Positions 1 to 4,866 of a DNA stretch of 6,050 bases are shown piece after piece; the first letter of the stretch is position 1; each line of letters starts with the position of its first letter. The DNA lies in the NCBI GenBank assembly GCA_025362535.1, contig JANYGE010000444.1, positions 1 through 6,050 on the forward strand. The letters are read 5' to 3'. The notes beneath the pieces are model-generated. The model worked only from the letters and a program-made list of their open reading frames with translations. It was not told the origin of the DNA and did no database searches. The position numbers were made by a program, and so were the translations under genes. The DNA comes from Hyphomicrobiales bacterium (GTDB taxonomy: Bacteria; Pseudomonadota; Alphaproteobacteria; Rhizobiales; Aestuariivirgaceae).

Positions 1-1
1 G

Positions 2-55
2 AAGCCGGTGATGACGCTGTGTGATGGCAGGGTGGTATTTGAAATTGAAGGCTGA
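2..55 (+). CDS. Possible 3' end of an upstream gene (partial, frame uncertain)
   Basis: From the left edge the second frame is open for 17 codons and stops with TGA at 53-55. Its last residues read like a natural protein end (VMTLCDGRVVFEIEG). A closing strand of the type GRVV is common at the C-terminus of amidohydrolase-fold enzymes, but this is too little to name a function. A competing reading is frame 1, which stops at TGA 22-24 after only seven codons and overlaps the ATG at 24-26. I cannot decide between them from this much sequence. Neither resembles the end of alanine racemase, the neighbour I would expect upstream of radA in many Rhizobiales. Confidence 0.3.
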   Translation, partial: KPVMTLCDGRVVFEIEG

Positions 56-263
56 ACTCCGAAACAAGATCATTGAGGTCTGCACGACAAAGATCGCTCG
101 GAGTGGTCCTAATGTTGGATTATCATTTTATGCATTCTTCAAGAACCACAATGACGATCCTGAAATGTTGATGGATGCTGCAACATGGTGGATCACCACG
201 CACAGGCTTGATCATTTCGAGAAAGCGCTGAAAATAAAAGCGATGGTCGAGGCAAATGAATAG
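21..263 (+). CDS. Small conserved-looking hypothetical protein (72-80 aa)
   Basis: This is a complete small ORF. An in-frame TGA at 12-14 limits its upstream extent. Possible starts are GTG 21, ATG 24, and TTG 39 or 45. TTG 45 has a purine-rich AGGG at 29-32 upstream and would give 72 residues starting just before LKAELRNKIIEVC; the choice is open. The protein is soluble and charged, with no signal peptide or membrane segment. A central stretch (FYAFFKNHNDDPEMLM) is followed by a probable C-terminal helix (residues about 60-77). From memory it resembles small alphaproteobacterial DUF6500-type proteins of about 70 residues, an assignment I cannot verify. No function is known to me. It is AT-richer than its neighbours: 107 of 243 bases are G or C (about 44%) by hand count. 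It ends eight bases before a palindromic repeat. The natural-looking sequence suggests a real gene. Confidence 0.6.
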   Translation: MMAGWYLKLKAELRNKIIEVCTTKIARSGPNVGLSFYAFFKNHNDDPEMLMDAATWWITTHRLDHFEKALKIKAMVEANE

Positions 264-270
264 TCAAAGG

Positions 271-320
271 AAGAGACCTCATCCGGCCTTCGGCCACCTT
301 CCCCAGAGGGGAAGGGTGAA
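271..320 (+). repeat. Palindromic repeat copy 1 (50 nt)
   Basis: It begins AAGAGACCTCATCCGG and ends GAAGGGTGAA. The first hairpin is GGCC-TTC-GGCC (285-295). The second is CCTTCCCC-AGA-GGGGAAGG (297-315), a perfect 8-bp stem. Compared with copies 2 and 3 it is two bases shorter, exactly one base pair less in the first stem. Its second stem carries a paired change relative to copy 3 (T:A to C:G), so both hairpins remain intact. Confidence 0.85.
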
Positions 321-342
321 GTTTGACACCGCCCTAAATTAT

Positions 343-394
343 TTCACCCTTTTCCATTGGAGAAGGTGGCGCAACGCGCCGGATGAGGTCCCTT
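343..394 (-). repeat. Palindromic repeat copy 2 (52 nt, inverted)
   Basis: Read on the minus strand, this copy matches the copy at 4791-4842 at 49 of 52 positions by hand alignment. Its hairpins on that strand are GGCGC-GTT-GCGCC and CCTTCTCC-AAT-GGAAAAGG. The second stem has one non-Watson-Crick position, which would be a G-U pair in a + strand transcript. It ends 43 bases before the radA start, so it would form part of a radA leader if transcription begins upstream of it. Confidence 0.85.
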
Positions 395-437
395 TGCCCC
401 TTGCGTTCTCTATACGTTCCATGCTATCCGTCAACCC

Positions 438-1829
438 ATGGCCAAAGCTCAATCTAATTTCGTCTGTCAATCCTGCGGGGATGTCACCCACAAATGGTCC
501 GGCCATTGTGAGGCTTGTGATGGGTGGAACACCATCACCGAAGAGCGCTCCGGCCCGCCTGCTTCCGGCGCCAAGGGGCAGGTTTTGCCCAAAGGCCGCG
601 TGGCCAGGCTGGTGGAATTGAAGGGCGAATCTCCGGTGCCGCCACGCATTGAATCGGGCATTACCGAGTTAGACCGCGCCACCGGCGGCGGCTTTGTTCC
701 GGGTTCGGCCGTGTTAATCGGGGGCGACCCTGGCATTGGCAAATCCACGCTGCTCCTGCAGGCATTGGCGGCACTCGCCAATAAGGGTGAGCGCGTGATT
801 TATGTGACGGGCGAAGAAGCCATCGCCCAAGTGCGCATGCGGGCTTCGCGGTTGGGCCTCGAAAATGCTCAAGTGCTGTTGGCCGCTGAAACCAATGTCT
901 CCGACATTATCGCCACGCTGAATGAAGGTGCACCGCCTTCCGTGGTGGTGATCGACTCGGTGCAAACGCTGTGGTCGCCCGCCGTGGAATCCGCCCCCGG
1001 CACGGTCTCGCAACTCAAAGCCGGGTCTGAAGCCATGGTGCGCTATGCCAAAACCAAGGGCGCCTGTGTGCTTCTGGTGGGCCATGTGACCAAGGATGGC
1101 CAGATTGCCGGACCTAAAGTGATCGAGCATCTGGTCGACACTGTGCTGTATTTTGAGGGTGACCGGGGCCATCAATTTCGCATTTTGCGTGCCGTGAAAA
1201 ACCGCTTCGGCCCCACGGACGAAATTGGCGTGTTTGAAATGTCGGATCTGGGCTTGCGCGAAGTCACCAATCCATCGCGCCTGTTCATGGGTTCAGCCGA
1301 ACGTGCGGCCCCCGGCACAGCCGTGTTTGCCGGTATTGAAGGCACACGGCCCCTGCTGGTGGAAGTGCAGGCGCTCGTCGCCCCCTCGCCGCTCGGCACG
1401 CCAAGACGCACCGCTGTCGGTTGGGATACCACGCGGCTCAATATGATTCTCGCAGTATTAGAAGCTCGTGCAGGCGTCAGCCTCTCCAATCATGATGTTT
1501 ATTTGAATGTGGCAGGGGGATTGCGCCTTAAAGAAACCGCCGCTGATCTGGCCGTGGCTGCCGCCCTGCTCTCTTCGCTTTCAGACACTGTGATTCCCCA
1601 TGGCACGGTGATCTTCGGCGAAATTGCGCTTTCAGGTGCTGTTCGCCCGGTGGGCCAAACTGAGTCGCGGTTGAAGGAAGCCCAAAAACTGGGCCTTGCT
1701 GATGCTGTGATCGCCGATCAGGGCGAAAAGCCGATAAAGGGCACAATCAACGCCAAGCAGGTGAGCACCGTGGCTGATTTGGTCGCCTGGGTGGCGTCAC
1801 GCTCAAAAGGTTTGCGGCGGATTGCTTAA
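438..1829 (+). CDS. radA: DNA repair protein RadA (Sms)
   Basis: RadA is a cytoplasmic RecA-like ATPase. In the family it acts as a DnaB-type helicase that helps process branched recombination intermediates. At 463 residues this copy is full length for the family. In order it shows a C4 zinc finger (Cys10, Cys13, Cys24, Cys27), a Walker A motif GDPGIGKST (96-104), a Walker B strand VVVIDS (169-174), the RadA-specific KNRFG motif (254-258), and a Lon-protease-like C-terminal domain (about 330-450) with the conserved VAGGLRLKE and GAVRPVGQ segments. The family's Lon-like domain is not a working protease, and I see no Lon-type GPSAG nucleophile segment here. The ATG start fits the family N-terminus (MAKAQSNFVCQSCG), but no Shine-Dalgarno sequence precedes it. 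The gene is preceded by the palindromic element and followed, after 79 bases, by cvpA. Identification is secure. Confidence 0.97.
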   Translation: MAKAQSNFVCQSCGDVTHKWSGHCEACDGWNTITEERSGPPASGAKGQVLPKGRVARLVELKGESPVPPRIESGITELDRATGGGFVPGSAVLIGGDPGIGKSTLLLQALAALANKGERVIYVTGEEAIAQVRMRASRLGLENAQVLLAAETNVSDIIATLNEGAPPSVVVIDSVQTLWSPAVESAPGTVSQLKAGSEAMVRYAKTKGACVLLVGHVTKDGQIAGPKVIEHLVDTVLYFEGDRGHQFRILRAVKNRFGPTDEIGVFEMSDLGLREVTNPSRLFMGSAERAAPGTAVFAGIEGTRPLLVEVQALVAPSPLGTPRRTAVGWDTTRLNMILAVLEARAGVSLSNHDVYLNVAGGLRLKETAADLAVAAALLSSLSDTVIPHGTVIFGEIALSGAVRPVGQTESRLKEAQKLGLADAVIADQGEKPIKGTINAKQVSTVADLVAWVASRSKGLRRIA

Positions 1830-1908
1830 AACCCAAATCCCCGCTAGCCCTCAGCCCGAATGTTTTATATAGAGGGGGAATACCTCTCAGGCTTCAGCAG
1901 GATTCCCA
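1830..1908 (+). promoter_or_regulatory. radA-cvpA gap with cvpA ribosome binding site and weak -10-like sequence
   Basis: This 79-nt gap holds AGGA at 1899-1902, six bases before the cvpA ATG, a good Shine-Dalgarno sequence that fixes that start. A TATATA at 1866-1871 could be a -10 element for a separate cvpA-purF transcript, but no convincing -35 lies 16-18 bases upstream. A 5-bp inverted repeat, AGAGG (1871-1875) and CCTCT (1883-1887), overlaps it. There is no hairpin followed by a T-run, so read-through from radA is possible. The ribosome binding site is well supported; the promoter is speculative. Confidence 0.4.
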
Positions 1909-2598
1909 ATGTCCTTTCAATATCTCGATTTCATTCTCCTCGGTATCATGATCATCTCCGGCCTCTTGGCGCTGGCCCGCGGTTTCACCCGCGAAGTGCT
2001 CTCGCTCATTGCCTGGGGCTTGGCTGCGGCAGCAGCCTATTTGGCCATGAAGCAGCAACCCTTGCTGGATTTGGTTTTGCCACATGTTGATAAACCCATC
2101 ATTGCGCAAATCGCTGTGGCCGCTGTGGCCTTCATTCTCGTGCTGATTGTGGTTTCAGTAATCAGCGTCAAAATATCAGACCGGGTGGTGGATAGTTCAG
2201 TGGGTGCTTTTGACCGCACCCTCGGATTTTTCTATGGCCTGCTGCGCGGCATCGTTTTGGTTGCCATCGCTTATTTGTTTTATGGCTGGCTTCTCCCCGT
2301 TGATCGCCAGGAAGACTGGGTGCGCAATGCCGTAACCCTGCCCGTGATCCGCACCGTGAGCAATGCCATGCTGAACCTCATGCCGCCAGACATTGCCGAG
2401 AAACTTTCAAACTCCACCTTGATCGGCAATCCAGATACGCCAGTCAGCAAACCCATAGCAGCGGCCACCACCGCCCCTGATACGGGTTCGGGCTATTCCA
2501 CTGGCGAGACCAAAAGCTTGGATAATCTGGTTGAAGGAACCGGTGCCGCAGCACCAGCGCAAGAACCTGTTTTCGGGCAAGGTACCACGCAGCAATGA
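1909..2598 (+). CDS. cvpA: CvpA family inner-membrane protein
   Basis: CvpA proteins are small inner-membrane proteins named for colicin V production in E. coli, where cvpA lies next to purF as it does here. The biochemical role is unsettled; the family has been linked to envelope and bile-salt tolerance. This copy has 229 residues. Four hydrophobic segments are visible at about 5-22, 29-46, 64-87 and 103-128. Family hallmarks are ARGFTREVLSL near residues 23-33 and DRTLGFFYGLLRG at 102-114. After the last membrane segment comes a short conserved-looking stretch to about 168, then a tail of about 60 residues rich in Ala, Thr, Gly, Pro and Ser that is probably disordered. AGGA six bases upstream supports the ATG. 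The stop codon overlaps the purF start, implying translational coupling. Confidence 0.93.
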   Translation: MSFQYLDFILLGIMIISGLLALARGFTREVLSLIAWGLAAAAAYLAMKQQPLLDLVLPHVDKPIIAQIAVAAVAFILVLIVVSVISVKISDRVVDSSVGAFDRTLGFFYGLLRGIVLVAIAYLFYGWLLPVDRQEDWVRNAVTLPVIRTVSNAMLNLMPPDIAEKLSNSTLIGNPDTPVSKPIAAATTAPDTGSGYSTGETKSLDNLVEGTGAAAPAQEPVFGQGTTQQ

Positions 2599-4049
2599 CA
2601 CATGATTTTGATTTAGATGGTGATACGCTGCGCGAAGAATGCGGTGTGTTTGGCGTGTTCGGGCACCCTGATGCTGCTGCCCTCACCGCATTAGGCCTCC
2701 ACGCCTTACAGCACCGCGGCCAAGAGGCCGCTGGCATCGTCTCTTATGATGGTGAACGGTTTCACTCGGAACGCCGCATGGGTTTGGTGGGCGATCACTT
2801 CTCATCGGAAAAAGTCATCAGCCGTTTGCGTGGCACGATGGCGCTTGGCCATGTGCGCTACTCAACAACTGGCGAAACCATTTTGCGCAATGTGCAGCCG
2901 CTGTTTGCCGAGCTTGCTGCAGGCGGCATTGCCACCGCGCATAATGGCAACCTGACCAATGGCCTCACCCTGCGCCGCAATTTAATTGCCCAAGGGGCGA
3001 TCTATCAATCAACCTCTGACACTGAAGCGATTTTGCATCTGGTGGCGCGTTCGCAAAAGACCCGCCTGATCGAACGCTATGTTGATGCGTTGCGCAATCT
3101 TGAGGGTGCCTATGCTTTGGTTTCGCTCACCAATAAAAAACTGATCGGTGCGCGTGACCCACTCGGCATTCGCCCGCTGATTTTGGGCGAGCTGAACGGC
3201 GCTTATATTCTCTGCTCGGAAACCTGTGCCTTGGATATTATCGGTGCAAAATTTGTGCGCGAAGTTGAGAATGGCGAAGTGATTGTGATTTCCGAAACTG
3301 GAATTGAATCGCATTATCCATTTCCCAAACAAAAAGCCCGCCCCTGCATTTTTGAATATATTTATTTCTCAAGGCCAGATTCGATTTTGGGTGGCCGCTC
3401 GGTTTATGATGTGCGCAAAGCCACGGGCAAGCAGCTCGCCCTCGAAGCTCCGTGCGACGCTGATGTGATCGTGCCGATCCCGGATTCTGGCGTTCCTGCC
3501 GCCTTGGGCTATGCCGCAGCCTTAGGCATCCCCTTTGAACTCGGCATTATCCGCAACCATTATGTGGGCCGCACCTTCATTGAACCCACCCAGCAAATCC
3601 GCTCGCTCGGCGTGAAGTTAAAACACAATGCCAACCGCGCCGTAGTTGAAGGCAAGCGCATTGTGCTGGTGGATGATTCCGTGGTGCGCGGCACCACATC
3701 AATTAAAATCGTGCAGATGATGCGGGAAGCCGGAGCCAAGGAAGTGCATATGCGCATCGCCAGCCCGCCGATTAAATTCCCCGATTATTATGGCATTGAT
3801 ACACCTGAGCAAAAATCGCTGCTTGCCGCTGGCCATAGCTTAGAAGAAATGCGGAAATTCATCGGCGTGGATTCGCTGGCCTTTGTATCCGTCGATGGCA
3901 TTTACAAAGCCGCAGGCTTCGAAGCGCGCGACAATGTGAACCCACAATTCACCGATCATTGCTTCACGGGCGATTACCCCACGCACCTCACCGATTTGCA
4001 AGGCGAAAACCCCAAGCAGCAGCTTTCGCTTTTGGCCGAAGCGGGCTGA
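2595..4049 (+). CDS. purF: Amidophosphoribosyltransferase (glutamine PRPP amidotransferase)
   Basis: PurF catalyses the first committed step of de novo purine synthesis, turning PRPP and glutamine into phosphoribosylamine, in the cytoplasm. The 484 residues comprise an N-terminal Ntn-hydrolase glutaminase and a C-terminal type I phosphoribosyltransferase. Cys16 (EECGVFG) should become the N-terminal nucleophile after removal of a 15-residue propeptide. Glutamine-site residues lie in HVRYSTTG (86-93), HNGNL (116-120) and STSDTE (139-144). The phosphoribosyltransferase half has FEYIYFSRPDS (253-263), the flexible loop GRTFIEPTQ (325-333) and the PRPP loop VLVDDSVVRGTTS (357-369). Of the four Fe-S cysteines known in the B. 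subtilis enzyme, only the equivalents of two appear to remain (Cys251, Cys456), so a cluster is unlikely. The ATG overlaps the cvpA stop in an ATGA, and the next gene starts two bases after its stop. Confidence 0.97.
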   Translation: MTHDFDLDGDTLREECGVFGVFGHPDAAALTALGLHALQHRGQEAAGIVSYDGERFHSERRMGLVGDHFSSEKVISRLRGTMALGHVRYSTTGETILRNVQPLFAELAAGGIATAHNGNLTNGLTLRRNLIAQGAIYQSTSDTEAILHLVARSQKTRLIERYVDALRNLEGAYALVSLTNKKLIGARDPLGIRPLILGELNGAYILCSETCALDIIGAKFVREVENGEVIVISETGIESHYPFPKQKARPCIFEYIYFSRPDSILGGRSVYDVRKATGKQLALEAPCDADVIVPIPDSGVPAALGYAAALGIPFELGIIRNHYVGRTFIEPTQQIRSLGVKLKHNANRAVVEGKRIVLVDDSVVRGTTSIKIVQMMREAGAKEVHMRIASPPIKFPDYYGIDTPEQKSLLAAGHSLEEMRKFIGVDSLAFVSVDGIYKAAGFEARDNVNPQFTDHCFTGDYPTHLTDLQGENPKQQLSLLAEAG

Positions 4050-4051
4050 GC

Positions 4052-4786
4052 ATGGCAAAAATTCTTGAAGGAAAAATCGCCGTTGTCACTGGCGCATCGC
4101 GCGGGCTTGGCAAGGCCATCGCATTGGCCTTGGCCTCCCAAGGGGCCCATATCGTTGCCACCGCCAGAACCCAAGGCGGGCTGGAAGAGCTTGATGATGC
4201 GATCAAGGCCGTAGGTTCAAGCGCCACGTTAGTGCCCATGGATATTACCGACTATCCAGCCATTGATCGCTTGGGGGCAGCCCTCTTCGAACGCTGGAAA
4301 AAGCTTGATATTTTAATCGGCAATGCGGGCATATTGGGCAAGCTCACCCCTGTGCCCCATGTTGATCCTAAAGTCTGGGATGAGGCGATGGCGGTCAATC
4401 TCACGGCAAACTATCGCCTGCTGCGGTCGCTTGATCCGCTGCTGCGTCTGGCCCCACAGGGCCGAGCCATCTTCGTTACCTCTGGCCTTGCCTATAAGTG
4501 CTTTGCCTATTGGGGCACCTATTCCGTTTCCAAAGCCGCGTTAGAAGCCTTGGTGAAAACCTATGCCGCCGAAATGGCCACCACAACTGTGCGCGCCAAT
4601 CTCTTCAGCCCCGGCCCCACCCGCACTAAAATGCGGGCCACCGCCATGCTCGGCGAAGACCCGATGACATTGCCCACCGCAGATGAAGTGGCAGCACAGC
4701 TGGTTGCCATGTGTACAGATGAGTTTACCGATACGGGTGCCGTTTATAAATATGCGGAGACTGGGCTGTTTAAGCAGGTGCTTTAA
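4052..4786 (+). CDS. Short-chain dehydrogenase/reductase (SDR family)
   Basis: This is a classical SDR of 244 residues, the usual length for the family: a single Rossmann-fold domain, presumably a soluble NAD(P)-dependent oxidoreductase. The cofactor motif TGASRGLG is at 13-20, MDITD at 63-67 near the adenine pocket, and NAG at 91-93. The catalytic tetrad is Asn116, Ser144, Tyr157 and Lys161 (YSVSK), with normal spacing. Thr and Arg around 190-194 follow the usual SPGPTRT segment. The substrate cannot be read from the sequence. It starts at ATG 4052, two bases after the purF stop, and MAKILEGKIAVVTGAS is a normal SDR N-terminus. An in-frame extension back to 3959 would only overlap purF. There is no strong Shine-Dalgarno sequence, so translation probably depends on ribosomes finishing purF. 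An SDR after purF recurs in Rhizobiales as far as I recall. Confidence 0.93.
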   Translation: MAKILEGKIAVVTGASRGLGKAIALALASQGAHIVATARTQGGLEELDDAIKAVGSSATLVPMDITDYPAIDRLGAALFERWKKLDILIGNAGILGKLTPVPHVDPKVWDEAMAVNLTANYRLLRSLDPLLRLAPQGRAIFVTSGLAYKCFAYWGTYSVSKAALEALVKTYAAEMATTTVRANLFSPGPTRTKMRATAMLGEDPMTLPTADEVAAQLVAMCTDEFTDTGAVYKYAETGLFKQVL

Positions 4787-4790
4787 GTTG

Positions 4791-4842
4791 AAGGGACCTC
4801 ATCCGGCGCGTCGCGCCACCTTCTCCAAAGGAGAAGGGTGAA
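4791..4842 (+). repeat. Palindromic repeat copy 3 (52 nt, single)
   Basis: This copy belongs to the same family as those at 271-320 and 343-394. It differs from the inverted copy at three of 52 positions. Its hairpins are GGCGC-GTC-GCGCC (4805-4817) and CCTTCTCC-AAA-GGAGAAGG (4819-4837), both perfect. The following bases, TTTAGACATTACCCC, loosely resemble the centre of the first element (TTTGACACCGCCC at 322-334). It may therefore be a half element that lost or never had its second arm. It fills the gap between the convergent SDR and der genes. Confidence 0.85.
4805..4837. terminator. Possible bidirectional transcription end formed by repeat hairpins
   Basis: Two adjacent perfect hairpins, with 5-bp and 8-bp stems, sit in the 80-bp gap between genes transcribed toward each other, where a terminator for both is expected. 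Neither side has the T-run of a classical intrinsic terminator; downstream on the + strand there is only GTGAATTTA. Any stop here would be weak, Rho-aided, or a matter of stabilising the 3' ends. This is inference from position and structure. Confidence 0.3.
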
Positions 4843-4866
4843 TTTAGACATTACCCCGAAGCATTC

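Larger units (their letters stand above)
271..394. repeat. Composite palindromic intergenic element (two inverted repeat copies)
   Basis: Two copies of a ~50-nt repeat lie head to head at 271-320 and 343-394, separated by a 22-nt AT-richer centre. Each copy is built of two small hairpins, so the whole is a nested palindrome filling most of the 174-nt gap between the small ORF and radA. Pairing may continue slightly outward, with CAAAG at 265-269 matching CTTTG at 392-396. The organisation, two large palindromes in about 110-130 bp of intergenic DNA, resembles rhizobial RIME1 and Brucella Bru-RS elements. That comparison is from memory, not from an alignment. A third, single copy lies at 4791-4842. 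The element encodes nothing that I can see. Confidence 0.85.

Noticed and set aside
323..328. Perfect TTGACA -35 hexamer in the centre of the composite repeat
   Set aside because: No -10-like hexamer lies 16-18 bases downstream on the + strand; that stretch is the CACCCTTTTCC of the repeat arm. The matching centre-like sequence after copy 3 does not keep the hexamer.
271..394. CRISPR array or insertion sequence at the repeat region
   Set aside because: There are only two inverted copies with a 22-nt centre, no regularly spaced direct repeats, no transposase frame and no clear target-site duplication.
411..416. TATACG as a -10 element for radA
   Set aside because: No acceptable -35 at normal spacing; four of six matches alone is weak evidence.
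256..621. 121-codon + strand ORF across the repeat and the start of radA
   Set aside because: It translates the palindromic repeat and then an out-of-frame part of radA; no sign of a real protein.
714..1175. 153-codon minus strand ORF inside radA
   Set aside because: It is a shadow of the radA coding frame; RadA motifs on the + strand account for this sequence and the antisense translation has no recognisable family.
3959..4051. In-frame 31-residue extension at the start of the SDR
   Set aside because: It overlaps the end of purF in another frame, has an arginine- and histidine-rich composition unlike an SDR start, and the ATG at 4052 begins a normal SDR N-terminus directly after the purF stop.
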